64,000 bases of DNA from Maritimibacter sp. 55A14. Lineage in GTDB: Bacteria; Pseudomonadota; Alphaproteobacteria; Rhodobacterales; Rhodobacteraceae. The number at the start of each line of letters is the position of its first letter. Position 1 is the first letter of the stretch. The stretch covers positions 62,001 through 126,000 of the forward strand of contig NZ_QEYE01000001.1 in assembly GCF_003122205.1 (NCBI RefSeq), in the 5' to 3' direction. The notes under the pieces were generated by a model, which saw only the letters and a list, made by a program, of their open reading frames with translations, was not told the DNA's origin and ran no database searches. Below, piece after piece: positions 36,210 to 46,203 of this stretch. A program made the position numbers and the translations under genes.

Positions 36210-37853
36210 TCAGGCGCGTTTCTCGCTCATCAGCCCCTTCAGGATCGCCCAGCAGATCATCAGCAGGATGATCGTGAATGGCAGACCGGTCGAGATCACC
36301 ATCGCCTGCAGCGCACCCAGGCCGCCGCCGATCAGAAGCGCGATGGCCACAAGCCCTTCGAAGGTGCACCAGAAGACCCGCTGCGGGACCGGCGCATCGA
36401 CCTTGCCGCCCGCGGTGATCGTGTCGATCACCAGCGAACCGGAGTCCGACGAGGTGACGAAGAAGACGATCACCAGGATGATCCCGATGGTCGAGGTGAT
36501 CGAGGCCAACGGCAGCCCTTCGAGCATCGCGAAGAGCGACAGCGGCGGGTTGTAGCTGTCGATCACCTGCGCCTTGACCGCGCTGCCGACGGGATCGGAC
36601 AGAACCTGGTCGATCGCCGCACCGCCGAAGACCGCCATCCAGAAGACGCAGACCAGCGACGGAATGATCAGTACGCAGGTAACGAATTCCCGCACCGTGC
36701 GGCCCCGGCTGACGCGGGCGATGAACATGCCCACGAAGGGTGACCAGGAAATCCACCAGGCCCAGTAGAACGCTGTCCAGCCCTGCATGTAGCCGGTGTC
36801 TTCACGGCCGAAGGGGTTTGACAGAGGGATGACGTTCTTGAAATAGGCCCCGATGCCCTGCACGAAATCGCCCAGGATCGTCATCGTCGCGCCGGCCAGC
36901 AGCACGAAGACCAGCAACAGCGCGGCAATCGCCATGTTGATCTCCGAGAGCACCTTCACGCCGCCATCGAGCCCGCGCAGGACCGAGATCAGCGCAACCG
37001 CCGTGATCGCGATGATCAGGATCACCTGAACCGTCACACTCTCCGGAATGCCGTAGATATGGTTCAGACCGGCGTTGGCCTGCTGTGCGCCGAAGCCCAG
37101 CGAGGTGGCCAGACCGAAGAGCGTTGCGAAGACCGCGAGTGTGTCGATGATATGGCCAGTCCAGCCCCAGACCTTTTCCCCGAAGATCGGGTAGAAGGCC
37201 GAGCGGATCGTCAGCGGAAGACCCTTGTTGTAGGAGAACAGCGCGAGCGACAGCGCGACAACGGCGTAGATGGCCCAGGGATGCAACGCCCAGTGGTACG
37301 AGGTCGCCGCGAGTCCCATTGCCTTGGCCGCCTCGACATTGCCCTCGATGATCGCCCCGTCCTCGCCGAAGGGCGACGGTACGCCGAGCGGCGCGGAAAT
37401 CGCCATGTGGTAGACCGGTTCCAGAACCCCGAAGAACATCAGGCCGATCCCCATGCCCGCCGCGAAGAGCATCGCGAACCAGCCGGTATAGGTGTAGTCG
37501 GGCGTGGCGTCCGTGCCGCCCAGCCGCACCGAGCCCCAGGGGCTGACGATCAGGAAGAGACAGAAAATTACAAAAATGTTGGCCGAGAGCAGGAAGAACC
37601 AATCAAAGGTACTGGTCAGCGCAGGGCGCAGCCATCCAAAGAAATCGGACGCCTGCGCGGGCGCAATGAGCGCATAAGCAACAAAGGCCACAATGGTCAG
37701 GCCGGAAATCACGAAAACCGGATTGTGGATGTCGAAACCGAACGGCCCGATCCTGCCGTCTACATTGTCCTGACCGATCGTGTAATCCGTTTTGATCAGG
37801 TCGGCGGCGCCTTCGGGCGCCGGTATGCCCTGGTCGTCTGGTGCATCTGTCAT
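36210..37853 (-). CDS. BCCT-family transporter (betaine/choline/carnitine/DMSP type)
   Basis: This 547-residue protein has twelve predicted spans and the family motifs GMGIGLMFFGVLEP and WTAFYWAWWISWSPFVGMF, the latter carrying the tryptophan-rich substrate box. BCCT carriers import quaternary ammonium or sulfonium solutes with sodium or protons. DMSP is a possible substrate given dmdA nearby, but this cannot be read from the sequence. The 222-base upstream gap is locally AT-richer (TTTTTGTCGTTTTTGTAG, minus strand) and likely holds the promoter. Confidence 0.9.
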   Translation of the reverse strand: MTDAPDDQGIPAPEGAADLIKTDYTIGQDNVDGRIGPFGFDIHNPVFVISGLTIVAFVAYALIAPAQASDFFGWLRPALTSTFDWFFLLSANIFVIFCLFLIVSPWGSVRLGGTDATPDYTYTGWFAMLFAAGMGIGLMFFGVLEPVYHMAISAPLGVPSPFGEDGAIIEGNVEAAKAMGLAATSYHWALHPWAIYAVVALSLALFSYNKGLPLTIRSAFYPIFGEKVWGWTGHIIDTLAVFATLFGLATSLGFGAQQANAGLNHIYGIPESVTVQVILIIAITAVALISVLRGLDGGVKVLSEINMAIAALLLVFVLLAGATMTILGDFVQGIGAYFKNVIPLSNPFGREDTGYMQGWTAFYWAWWISWSPFVGMFIARVSRGRTVREFVTCVLIIPSLVCVFWMAVFGGAAIDQVLSDPVGSAVKAQVIDSYNPPLSLFAMLEGLPLASITSTIGIILVIVFFVTSSDSGSLVIDTITAGGKVDAPVPQRVFWCTFEGLVAIALLIGGGLGALQAMVISTGLPFTIILLMICWAILKGLMSEKRA

Positions 37854-38075
37854 GCAGTATCCCCCTTATGAGCTCGCTCGATTCTTTTTGGGCGGTCCAG
37901 GTGATTCACGCGGCCAAACCCTTGCATGAGCGACTTGTGGCCAATTTGTCCGCCGGAGATCGGTCCCCGACATGTCGCGTTGCGGTACCCGATACTACAA
38001 AAACGACAAAAAGCGCGCAATCGCCGCTTGGCTTGCCCATACCGACGCCCCATTGGCCAGCCTGCGGCGCGCTTC

Positions 38076-38903
38076 TCAGGCCTTGCGGCGCTGGCCTTTC
38101 CGCCGGTGAAGGACAATCTCCGCCAGGACCGAGAGCGCGATTTCCTCGGGCGTGATCGCCCCGATATCGAGCCCGGCGGGCGCGTGGAGCGCCTCGAGCC
38201 GCGCCGGATCCGCGCCGCTTTCGCGCAGCCGCGAATCGAGCGCCGCCATCTTCGCCCGGCTGCCCACGAAGGCCACGTAATCCGCAGGTGCCCCAAGCGC
38301 GGCCTTCAGCGCCGCCTCGTCGCCCGCGCCCTGCGTCGCGACGACGACATAGCGCCCGCGCGCGCTGACCGGCGTCCCGTCACCGGGCGGGGCATCAGGA
38401 TTGCCTTGACCCGGCGCATCCTCCCCCGGCGCGCAGAGCGTCAACTCGAACCCGAAGCCCGGCGCCAGCCCTGCCAGCGCGCGCGCCACCGGGCTTTCGC
38501 CCCAGATCACCAGTTCGGGCGCGGGCACGACCGGCTCCACGAAGACATCCATCGTGCCCTGACTGGGGCACATGTTGCGGGCGAAGCGCACCCCCTCCAC
38601 CTCGTCGCCGGGGGTCACGCCGCGCGCCTCCAGCACATCGCCCGGCTGGATCGAGATCAACCGGGGCCGGCCGTCCTCCAGTGCCTCGCGCGCCGCGCGC
38701 AGCACCGCCGCGCGGGCACAGCCGCCTCCGATCCAGCCCTCGTGGATGGTGCCGTCGGCGCGGATCACTGCCTTGGCGCCAGCCTTGGCCGCGGTGACCG
38801 ACACGGTACGCACCACGGTGGCCAGCGCGAAGGGTGCACCGACCTCCTTCAGCCGCGAGGCCAGCGCCAGGATGTCGCTCTGGCTGGGAAGCGGCCCGGT
38901 CAT
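38076..38903 (-). CDS. coxF: XdhC/CoxF-family protein of the CO dehydrogenase cluster
   Basis: The 275-residue protein belongs to the XdhC/CoxI/CoxF family, which inserts or sulfurates the molybdenum cofactor of xanthine and CO dehydrogenases. The N-terminal domain has VVRTVSVTAAKAGAKAV and IGGGCARAAVL; the C-terminal Rossmann-like part has VIWGESPVARAL and AFVGSRAKM. The ATG at 38903 overlaps the coxE stop as ATGA. It is last in coxMSLDEF. Confidence 0.9.
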   Translation of the reverse strand: MTGPLPSQSDILALASRLKEVGAPFALATVVRTVSVTAAKAGAKAVIRADGTIHEGWIGGGCARAAVLRAAREALEDGRPRLISIQPGDVLEARGVTPGDEVEGVRFARNMCPSQGTMDVFVEPVVPAPELVIWGESPVARALAGLAPGFGFELTLCAPGEDAPGQGNPDAPPGDGTPVSARGRYVVVATQGAGDEAALKAALGAPADYVAFVGSRAKMAALDSRLRESGADPARLEALHAPAGLDIGAITPEEIALSVLAEIVLHRRKGQRRKA

Positions 38904-40090
38904 AGCCGCGCGAACTCCGGCTCCAGCGCGGCCAGGCTCTCCAGCGTGTTGGCCGGGGCGAAGAGATCCAGATGCGGCAGCGCCGCCGCCATGCCGCGGG
39001 CCACCGGCGCATAGCCCCGCCAGCCCTTGAGCGGGTTGAGCCAGACGATCCGGCAACCCCGGCGCCTCAGCCGCGCCAGTTCCGCCGCCAGCCGCTCCGG
39101 CGGGTCGGTGTCGTAGCCGTCGGACAGGATCATCACCACGCTGCGCCCGTTGACGCGGGCCTTCGCATAGCCCGCATTGAACGCCGCCAGCGCGCCGCCG
39201 ATCCGCGTACCGCCGCCGAAGCCCTGCGCCATGAGCGACAGCCGATTGACCGCGCGCAGGCTGTCACGGTCGCGCAGCGCGTCGGTGATCCGAACCAGCC
39301 CGGTGTGGAAAAGATACGCATCCGCGCGCATGTCGGCGGCCAGCACGCCCTTGAGGAAGGCCAGAAATACGCGGGCATAGACGGTCATCGAGCCCGAGAC
39401 GTCCAGGAGCAGCACCAGGTTGGCGGGCCGGTCGGGGCGGCGCCGGTGAAAAAGGCGGATCGGCTCGCCCCCGGTGGCGACCGAGGCCCGCGCGATGCGC
39501 CTGAGATCGAGACTCTGCCCGCGCCGCGCCGCCTTGCGCCGCCGCGAGCGGCGGTCACGGATCGCGCGCGCCAGCCGCGCTGCGATGGCCTCGGCCTCTG
39601 CAATCTCCTCTTGCGTCACGAACTCGCGCAGATCGCTGCGCATCGTGTTGGCCCGGCGCGACGCGACGAGCCGGCCCTCCCCGTCCGCCTCCGCCGCGCC
39701 GCCGCTCTCGGCATCCGGGCGTTCCGCGCGTCCGGCGCGCCGCGCCTCCAGCGCCTCGGTGACGAAAGGCCGGTGCTGGCGGTCGCGCCGGGCCGGTTGG
39801 GCGGGATCCGGCACGGTGCCCGCCCGTTCGCGGCCTCGGTTGAACCAATAGGCGTCGAAGAGCGCATCGAAGCCCCCGACCTCCTCCGCGTTGCCCGCGC
39901 AGACCGCCTTGAGCGCCAGCCGCGCCTCGCGCGGGTCGGTCGGGTTGACCGCCGAAAGCGCTGCCATCGCCGCGGCGCATTCACCAACGCCCAGCCGCCA
40001 TCCGTTGAGCCGCAGATGCGCGAGGAATCCCGCCAGACGCTCCGCCGGGCCGCTGGCGCGGGCGGGAAACCGGGTGACGCGGGACGTCAT
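38900..40090 (-). CDS. coxE: CoxE, VWA-domain protein for CODH maturation
   Basis: CoxE works with the AAA+ protein CoxD in building the copper-containing active site of CO dehydrogenase. From the ATG at 40090 it has 396 residues: a helical Arg-rich N-terminal half with a basic stretch around 170-190, and a C-terminal von Willebrand A domain with the MIDAS motif DVSGSM and SDGYDTD. It starts within the coxD stop (1-base overlap) and overlaps coxF by four bases. Confidence 0.92.
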   Translation of the reverse strand: MTSRVTRFPARASGPAERLAGFLAHLRLNGWRLGVGECAAAMAALSAVNPTDPREARLALKAVCAGNAEEVGGFDALFDAYWFNRGRERAGTVPDPAQPARRDRQHRPFVTEALEARRAGRAERPDAESGGAAEADGEGRLVASRRANTMRSDLREFVTQEEIAEAEAIAARLARAIRDRRSRRRKAARRGQSLDLRRIARASVATGGEPIRLFHRRRPDRPANLVLLLDVSGSMTVYARVFLAFLKGVLAADMRADAYLFHTGLVRITDALRDRDSLRAVNRLSLMAQGFGGGTRIGGALAAFNAGYAKARVNGRSVVMILSDGYDTDPPERLAAELARLRRRGCRIVWLNPLKGWRGYAPVARGMAAALPHLDLFAPANTLESLAALEPEFARL

Positions 40091-40986
40091 CACGCCGCCC
40101 GCCCGGCCAGCCGCTGCGCGACCTCCAGCGGGATCGCGGCGCGGTCGGCCTGTGTCTTCAGAAGCGTGACCAGCGCCGCCCTGAGCGCCACCGGGTCCTC
40201 GCCCAGATCGGCCAGGCCCAGACCGGCGATCGCGGCGGCGAAGTCCAGCGTCTCGGCAACGCCCGGCGCCTTTTCCAGCTCCTCGCGCCTGAGCGCCTGC
40301 ACGAAACCAACGATCTGCGCGGCCAAGCCCGGCTCCAGGCCCGGATGACGCGCCGCGAGGATCGCCAGTTCGGTCTCGCGATCGGGATAGTCGAGATGGG
40401 CATAGATGCAGCGCCGTCGGAGCGCGTCCGAGAGATCGCGGGTGCCGTTGGAGGTCAGAATCACATGCGGCCGCGCCCGCGCCGTCACCGTGCCCAGTTC
40501 CGGGATCGAGACGGTGAAATCCGACAGCACCTCCAGCAGATAGGCCTCGAACTCCTCGTCGGCGCGGTCGATCTCGTCGATGAGCAGCACCGGAGGCCTG
40601 TCCTGGCTGATCGCCTCCAGAAGCGGCCGGCGCAACAGGAAGGGCTCCGAGAAGATGCGCGCCTCCACATCCGGACCGGTCTCGCCCGCCTCCGCCGCCG
40701 CCCGGATCGCCAGAAGCTGGCGCTGGTAATTCCACTCGTAGATCGCCTGGCCCGCGTCGAGCCCCTCGTAGCATTGCAGGCGGATCAGCCGCGCGCCGCG
40801 TAGCGCCGCCAGGCTGTGCGCCACCTCGGTCTTGCCGACCCCCGCCGCACCCTCCAGCAGTAACGGGCGCTCCAGCACCAGCGCCAGATGCAGCGCCATC
40901 GCCAGGTCGTCCGAGGCGACATAGCCCTGCCCGGCCATCCCGTCGCGCAATTCCCGCCAGTTCCGCATCGCCTCTGCCCGCTTCAT
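40090..40986 (-). CDS. coxD: CoxD, MoxR-type AAA+ ATPase
   Basis: CoxD is an AAA+ chaperone needed for sulfuration and copper insertion in the CODH active site. The 298-residue protein has Walker A GAAGVGKT (46-53), Walker B LLIDEIDRAD, a sensor-1 Asn in TSNGTRDLS, and an arginine pair in DALRRRC. The start at 40986 lies inside a dispersed repeat, whose GATGAAG supplies the codon; an ATG at 40968 (MRNWRELRDG) is an alternative. Both sites have poor ribosome binding sites. Confidence 0.9.
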   Translation of the reverse strand: MKRAEAMRNWRELRDGMAGQGYVASDDLAMALHLALVLERPLLLEGAAGVGKTEVAHSLAALRGARLIRLQCYEGLDAGQAIYEWNYQRQLLAIRAAAEAGETGPDVEARIFSEPFLLRRPLLEAISQDRPPVLLIDEIDRADEEFEAYLLEVLSDFTVSIPELGTVTARARPHVILTSNGTRDLSDALRRRCIYAHLDYPDRETELAILAARHPGLEPGLAAQIVGFVQALRREELEKAPGVAETLDFAAAIAGLGLADLGEDPVALRAALVTLLKTQADRAAIPLEVAQRLAGRAA

Positions 40987-41045
40987 CTTTCCCGAAATAC
41001 TCCGGGGGAGTCCCGGATTTATCCGGGACGGGGGCAGCGCCCCCG
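40981..41045 (-). repeat. Dispersed intergenic repeat, copy D, with two hairpins
   Basis: On the minus strand the core CTCCCCCGGAGTATTTCGGG continues into AAAGATGAAG (41010-40981), nearly identical to copy A at 52.5 kb. It is preceded by the hairpin TCCCGGAT/ATCCGGGA (41011-41028) and by CGGGGGC-AGC-GCCCCCG (41029-41045). It sits between coxL and coxD inside the operon, and the coxD start codon is part of it. Confidence 0.7.
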
Positions 41046-41058
41046 CCCCTGCGACATC

Positions 41059-43479
41059 TCAGCCATGCAGGCCCAGGTCATGGGCGATCTTCCATATCCG
41101 CCAGTGATCGTGCGGCATGTGACTCTGCGTCAGACCAAAGGCCCGGAATGCGTCATGCACCGCGTTGGAGAAGGCCGGGACCCCACCCACATTGGGGCTC
41201 TCGCCCACGCCCTTGGCCCCGATCGGATGGTGCGGGCTGGGCGTCTCGGTCCAGTCGGTGGTGTAGTTGGGCGTCTCCCAGGCCGTGGGCAGGAAGAAAT
41301 CCATCAGCGTGCCGGTCTTGACGTTGCCGATATCGTCATAGGCGATCTCCTGCCCCATGGCGATGGCCAGCGCCTCGGTCAGCCCGCCATGAACCTGCCC
41401 CTCGATCACCATCGGGTTGATCCGGGTGCCGCAATCGTCGAGGGCATAGAATTGCCGGATCCCGTGCTCGCCGGTATCCACGTCGATCTCCATCACGCAG
41501 ATATAGGCCCCGAAGGGATAGGTCATGTTGGGCGGGTCGTAGTAGCTGACCGCCTCCAGCCCCGGCTCGATCCCCGGAATGGCCTGGTTATAGGCGGCAT
41601 AAGCGATTTCGGCCATGGTCTTGAACCGCTCGGTCGCGCCCTTGACGGCGAACCGGTCCACGTCCCATTCCAGATCGTCGTCATGCACCTCCAGCAGATA
41701 GGCCGCGATCATCTGCGCCTTCGCGCGGATCTTGCGCCCCGCCATCGCCGTCGCGGCACCCGCCACCGGCGTCGAGCGCGAGCCATAGGTGCCCAGCCCG
41801 TAGGGCGCCGTGTCGGTGTCACCCTCCTCGATTGTGATCTGGTCGGCCGGGATGCCGGTCTCGGAGGCCAGGATCTGCGCGAAGGTCGTGGCGTGCCCCT
41901 GGCCCTGGCTGATCGTGCCCAGCCGGGCAATCGCGCTGCCGGTTGGGTGGATGCGGATCTCGCAACTGTCGAACATGCCCATGCCCAGGATGTCGCAGTT
42001 CTTGACCGGCCCCGCGCCCACGATCTCGGTGAAATGCGTCAGCCCGATACCCAGCAGCTTGCGGGTCTTCCCGGCCTTGAAATCGGCGATCCGTTGCGCC
42101 TGCTCGGCCCGCAGACCTTCATAACCCACGGCCCTGAGCGCCTTCTCCCAGGCGGTGTGATAATCGCCGCTGTCATATTCCCAGCCCAGGGCGGACTGGT
42201 AGGGGAACTGATCAGCCTTGATGAAATTGATGCGCCGCAACTCGGCCGCGTCCATGTCCAGTTTGGCGGCGAGAATCTCGATCAGCCGCTCGATCATGTA
42301 GGCGGCCTCGGTCACCCGGAACGAGCAGCGATAGGCTACGCCGCCCGGCGCCTTGTTGGTATAGACCCCGTCCACGGCCACATGCGCGGCCGGAATGTCA
42401 TAGCTTCCGGTGCAGATATGGAAGAAGCCGGCGGGAAACTTCGTGGGGTCGGCGCAGGCGTCGAACGCGCCGTGATCGGCGATCACATGGGCCTTCAGTC
42501 CGGTGATCCGGCCGTCCTTCGTGGCCGAGATCGTACCGTCCATCCAGTAGTCGCGGGCAAAGGCCGTGGCCATCAGGTTCTCCATCCGGTCCTCGACCCA
42601 TTTCACCGGCACGCCGGTGACAATGGAGGCCACGATGGCGCAGACATAGCCCGGATAGACCCCGACCTTGTTGCCGAAGCCGCCGCCGATATCGGGCGAG
42701 ATCACCCGGATGTTGTGCTCGTCGATACCCGAGAGCAGCGAGGCCACCGTGCGCACCACATGCGGCGCCTGGAAGGTGCCCCGGACCGTCAGCTTGCCGT
42801 TGACCTTGTCCATCGAGGCGACGCAGCCGCAGGTCTCCAGCGGACAGGGATGGGTGCGCTGGTAATAGATCCGCTCCGAAACCACGACCTCGGAGCCGCC
42901 GATCGCGGCCTCCGCGGCCTCGCGGTCGCCCGCTTCCCACCGGAAGATGTGGTTGTGGTGGCGCCGCGGCCCGTGCGCGCCCTCGTCCTGTCCCTCGAGG
43001 TCCTCGCGCAGCACCGGGGCGTCGTCCTCCAGCGCCTTGTAGGGATCGACGACGACCGGAAGGTCCTCGTATTCGACCTCGACCAGATCGACGGCATCAG
43101 CGGCGATATAGCGGTCCTCGGCCACCACGAAAGCCACTTCCTGCCCCTGAAAGAGCACTTTGCCGTCGGCCAGCACCATCTGCCTGTCGCCGGCCAGCGT
43201 CGGCATCCAATGGAGGTTCAGCGGCTCGAGATCCTTGGCGGTCAGCACCGCGACCACGCCGGGCAGCGCCAGCGCGGCGGCGGGGTCGATCGACGTCACC
43301 CGCGCATGGGCGTGGGGCGAGCGAACGAAATCGCCGAAAAGCATCCCCGGCAGCTTCACGTCATCGACGTAATTGCCCTTGCCTTGCGTGAAACGGGCAT
43401 CCTCGACCCGCTTGCGGGCGCAGCCCGTCCCCTTGAGATTGGCGGTGCGTTCCTCGCGGCTTGGCGTCATCTCGTTCAT
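41059..43479 (-). CDS. coxL: Form I carbon monoxide dehydrogenase, large (Mo-Cu) subunit
   Basis: CoxL carries the molybdenum-copper site that oxidises CO to CO2. The 806-residue length matches form I CoxL. The active-site loop reads AYRCSFR (382-388), the form I signature AYXCSFR, with Cys385 as the copper ligand; form II enzymes have AYRGAGR instead. The molybdopterin motif [11 protein letters not shown] (about 261-271) and the catalytic Glu in GAKGVGES are present. The ATG at 43479 overlaps the coxS stop by four bases and follows AAGGAGG. Confidence 0.97.
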   Translation of the reverse strand: MNEMTPSREERTANLKGTGCARKRVEDARFTQGKGNYVDDVKLPGMLFGDFVRSPHAHARVTSIDPAAALALPGVVAVLTAKDLEPLNLHWMPTLAGDRQMVLADGKVLFQGQEVAFVVAEDRYIAADAVDLVEVEYEDLPVVVDPYKALEDDAPVLREDLEGQDEGAHGPRRHHNHIFRWEAGDREAAEAAIGGSEVVVSERIYYQRTHPCPLETCGCVASMDKVNGKLTVRGTFQAPHVVRTVASLLSGIDEHNIRVISPDIGGGFGNKVGVYPGYVCAIVASIVTGVPVKWVEDRMENLMATAFARDYWMDGTISATKDGRITGLKAHVIADHGAFDACADPTKFPAGFFHICTGSYDIPAAHVAVDGVYTNKAPGGVAYRCSFRVTEAAYMIERLIEILAAKLDMDAAELRRINFIKADQFPYQSALGWEYDSGDYHTAWEKALRAVGYEGLRAEQAQRIADFKAGKTRKLLGIGLTHFTEIVGAGPVKNCDILGMGMFDSCEIRIHPTGSAIARLGTISQGQGHATTFAQILASETGIPADQITIEEGDTDTAPYGLGTYGSRSTPVAGAATAMAGRKIRAKAQMIAAYLLEVHDDDLEWDVDRFAVKGATERFKTMAEIAYAAYNQAIPGIEPGLEAVSYYDPPNMTYPFGAYICVMEIDVDTGEHGIRQFYALDDCGTRINPMVIEGQVHGGLTEALAIAMGQEIAYDDIGNVKTGTLMDFFLPTAWETPNYTTDWTETPSPHHPIGAKGVGESPNVGGVPAFSNAVHDAFRAFGLTQSHMPHDHWRIWKIAHDLGLHG

Positions 43480-43970
43480 TGCGCGGCCTCCTTCGCGGCG
43501 TTGAGTTCGGCGGCGGCGGCCAGGATCGCCTTGACGATGTTCTGATAGCCGGTGCAGCGGCAGAGATTGCCGGACATGCCGAAGCGCACCTCCTCCTCGG
43601 TCGGGTCGGGGTTCTCCTGCAGAAGCCGCCAGGCGCGGGTGATCATACCCGGCGTGCAGAAGCCGCATTGCAGCCCGTGATGCTCGCGGAACATCTCCTG
43701 GAGCACATGCAGGGCGTCGGGCGTGCCGATCCCCTCGATCGTGGTGATCTGCGCGCCTTGTGCCTGCGCCGCAAGCACGGTGCAGGATTTCACCGACCGG
43801 CCGTCCATGTCCACGGTGCAGGCCCCGCAATGCGAAGTCTCACAGCCGATATGCGGCCCGGTGATCTCCAGGCGTTCGCGCAGCACATGGATCAGCAACT
43901 CGCGCGGTTCGGCCAGAGCCTCGACCGGCTTGCCGTTCACCGTCAGCTTCAGGTGCATCTTCTCTGCCAT
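43476..43970 (-). CDS. coxS: CO dehydrogenase small (2Fe-2S) subunit
   Basis: CoxS transfers electrons from the Mo-Cu site to the flavin subunit through two 2Fe-2S clusters. The 164-residue protein has the plant-type cluster ligands Cys43, Cys48, Cys51 and Cys63, and the second cluster in QCGFCTPGM (Cys102 and Cys105) and LCRCTGYQN (Cys137 and Cys139). It lies 13 bases after coxM and overlaps coxL. Confidence 0.97.
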   Translation of the reverse strand: MAEKMHLKLTVNGKPVEALAEPRELLIHVLRERLEITGPHIGCETSHCGACTVDMDGRSVKSCTVLAAQAQGAQITTIEGIGTPDALHVLQEMFREHHGLQCGFCTPGMITRAWRLLQENPDPTEEEVRFGMSGNLCRCTGYQNIVKAILAAAAELNAAKEAAQ

Positions 43971-43983
43971 CTCCGCCTCCCCT

Positions 43984-44835
43984 TCAGGCGCGCTCGAAGG
44001 CGCGCGCGATCGCGCGGGCCAGGATCACCCCCGCGACATGTCTCTTGAACTCCACCGGCCCGCGATTGTCCTCCACCGGGTCGATATCCGCCTGCATCGC
44101 GTCGACCGCGGCTTTCACCGCCTCCGGCCCGCAACCGGTACCGGTCAGCGCCGCGGCCGCGCCCGCGCTCAGGACCGGGACATCCGACAGGTTGGTCATC
44201 GCGATGGCCGCCGCCGTGACCTTGCCGCCCTCCACCGCGATCTGCACGGCGGCGGCGGCGGTGGCGTAATCCCCGATCTTGCGCTTGAGCTTCTCATACG
44301 CCCAGCCGCCGGTCGGGCGCGCGAAGTTGATGGAGGTCAGTATTTCCTCCTCCTCGCGCGTGGTCATGAAGGCCGACTCGAAGAAGTCGCGCGCCGCGAC
44401 CTCGCGCGTGCCGTCGGGGCCGGCCAGCGTGAAGCGCGCATCCAGACACTGCATCAGTCCCGGCATGTCGTTGCCCGGATCGCCATTGGCCACATTGCCC
44501 CCGATGGTGCCCAGGTATCGCACCTGCGGATCGGCGATCTGCCGCGCCGCCTCGGCCATGATCGGCGCGGCTTCCGCCAGGCCGGAATGGGTCAGGATCT
44601 CATGCTGCGTGGTCATCGCGCCGATGCGGATCTCCGCGCCGATCTCGATGCCCCTGAGTTCGTCGAGCCCCTGCAGGTCGATCAGGTGCTCCGGCGCGGC
44701 CATGCGCAGCTTCATCATCGGGATCAGGCTGTGGCCGCCCGCCACCACGCGCGCCTCGTCGCCATGCGCGCGCAGGAGCGCCACGGCCTCCGCCACGGCA
44801 CCCGGTCGGTGATATTCGAAAACGCCCGGTATCAT
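43984..44835 (-). CDS. coxM: CO dehydrogenase medium (FAD) subunit
   Basis: CoxM binds FAD and passes electrons from CoxS to the quinone pool. From the ATG at 44835 ([11 protein letters not shown]), behind a GGAGGAG-rich leader, it has 283 residues. The FAD motifs AGGHSLIP (about 32-39) and [14 protein letters not shown] are intact. A 142-base gap to coxC upstream holds a tandem direct repeat, so a promoter for coxMSLDEF is likely there. Confidence 0.97.
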   Translation of the reverse strand: MIPGVFEYHRPGAVAEAVALLRAHGDEARVVAGGHSLIPMMKLRMAAPEHLIDLQGLDELRGIEIGAEIRIGAMTTQHEILTHSGLAEAAPIMAEAARQIADPQVRYLGTIGGNVANGDPGNDMPGLMQCLDARFTLAGPDGTREVAARDFFESAFMTTREEEEILTSINFARPTGGWAYEKLKRKIGDYATAAAAVQIAVEGGKVTAAAIAMTNLSDVPVLSAGAAAALTGTGCGPEAVKAAVDAMQADIDPVEDNRGPVEFKRHVAGVILARAIARAFERA

Positions 44836-44922
44836 CTCTCCGGCTCCTCCGTGTTCTCCGGCGCCTTTTCCGGCGCGCTCCGGGGAGGCTAGCCCGCGCA
44901 TCGCCGTCGTGCGACACGCCGC

Positions 44923-44976
44923 CGCACGGCGAGCGCATCCCGCTGCACGAGTTGCGGCATGGTTGCACGAATTGCG
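44923..44976 (-). promoter_or_regulatory. Tandem direct repeat upstream of coxM, candidate CoxC binding site
   Basis: Read on the plus strand, TGCACGAGTTGCG (44944-44956) and TGCACGAATTGCG (44964-44976) are a 13-base direct repeat with one mismatch and 20 bases from start to start. A degenerate third copy (8 of 13) may sit at 44923-44935, 21 bases further on. LytTR regulators bind direct repeats spaced two helical turns apart, and coxC, which ends at the repeat, encodes a LytTR protein. The pair lies 109-141 bases upstream of the coxM start. Confidence 0.5.
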
Positions 44977-44977
44977 A

Positions 44978-46078
44978 TCAGAGCCCCAGCCGGTCCCGCA
45001 GCGCGGCGACGCGGGCGCGACTCACCGGCACCTTTTCCAGATGCGCGAAACCCTCGAATAGGCAGACGCCATTATCCTTGCGCCGCTCGAAGCCGCTGAC
45101 ATGGCCGGTATTGACGAGATAGCTGCGATGGGCGCGAAAGAAGGCCCCGTCCGAGAGTCGCCGCTCCGCCTCCGTGATCGACCAGGGACAGAAGACCCGC
45201 CCGCCTTCGGTATAGGCGATCGTGTAATGGCCCTCGGCGCGGATCGCCGCAACCTGGCCCGCGGGCAGGAAATAAGTGATCCCGTCGCGCTCGAAGGGCA
45301 CGCGCGGCCCGGTGCCCGCGGGCGGCGCGGAAGGGGCCTCCTCAGGCATGGCCGTCCCGCCCGGCGCCCCCGACAGGAACCGCGCCCCCGACAGCAGGAA
45401 GGCGCCCGAGATCACGAAGCCCGAGAAAAGCACGATCAGCGCAAGCTGCTCGTTGTCCATCGCCGGGCGCGGCAGCGCGCCGCCAGCAGTGGCGGCGAAG
45501 TCCGTCCAGTACATCGCGGTGAAATGCACGATCACCACGGACCCCCCGAAGATCAGCGTGGCCAGCAGGATGTTGCGGCCGGTGCGCCGCCCATAGGCCA
45601 CGCGGATCGCCACGATCCCCATTCCCACGGCCAGGCCACCGGCCACGGCATATCCCGTTGGGTCGTAGACCGGCAGGCAGCCCTCGATGCCCGAAAGGCC
45701 CACGTAATGCATGACCACGATGCCCAGTCCCAGCACCGCACCCGCCGCGACGCTCTTCCAGCCCCGGCGCGGGCCGAAATGCATCAGCAACAGCGCCAGC
45801 CCCGCCAGCAGGATCGCGATCAGGACCGAGGCGACGGTCCTCAGCGCCTCGTAATAGACCGCCACGTTGAAACGCATCGCCAGCATGGCCACGAAATGCA
45901 TCGACCAGATGCCGCCGCCCAGCGCCACCGCCGCCATCGCGATGCGCAACTGCCGGATGCCCATCGGCATGGCCGACAGCCCGCGCGTCAGCGCAAGCCC
46001 GGTAAAGGCCGCCATCATCGAGATCGCGACGGAGGCCAGAACCAGGCGGATATCGTAGCTGTAGACCAGCATGCCCAC
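44978..46078 (-). CDS. coxC: CoxC-type regulator: MHYT membrane domain plus LytTR DNA-binding domain
   Basis: The 366-residue protein has an N-terminal MHYT sensor domain with about seven spans (repeats with MHF and MHY: SMHFVAML, VMHYVGL, HFTAMYW) and a C-terminal LytTR DNA-binding domain (about 265-366, FFRAHRSYLVN). The MHYT family is thought to sense a diatomic gas such as CO, O2 or NO. Oligotropha CoxC has the same two domains. The start may be GTG at 46078 or ATG at 46072. It is directly upstream of coxM and is the probable CO-responsive regulator. Confidence 0.9.
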   Translation of the reverse strand: MGMLVYSYDIRLVLASVAISMMAAFTGLALTRGLSAMPMGIRQLRIAMAAVALGGGIWSMHFVAMLAMRFNVAVYYEALRTVASVLIAILLAGLALLLMHFGPRRGWKSVAAGAVLGLGIVVMHYVGLSGIEGCLPVYDPTGYAVAGGLAVGMGIVAIRVAYGRRTGRNILLATLIFGGSVVIVHFTAMYWTDFAATAGGALPRPAMDNEQLALIVLFSGFVISGAFLLSGARFLSGAPGGTAMPEEAPSAPPAGTGPRVPFERDGITYFLPAGQVAAIRAEGHYTIAYTEGGRVFCPWSITEAERRLSDGAFFRAHRSYLVNTGHVSGFERRKDNGVCLFEGFAHLEKVPVSRARVAALRDRLGL

Positions 46079-46203
46079 CGGGTCCGCGCAGGCCGCGCGG
46101 CCCCGTCATCCTTTCGTCCGGTACGCCCGGACGGCATGAAACGCCGCCACCCCTGTCCTGTCAACTCGGCAACGCCGGCGCGAGGCAGGCCGGATGCCGC
46201 GCA

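Noticed and set aside
41059-43479. Form II or xanthine dehydrogenase-like identity for the large Mo subunit
   Set aside because: The AYRCSFR loop, length and CoxDEF neighbours mark it as form I CoxL.
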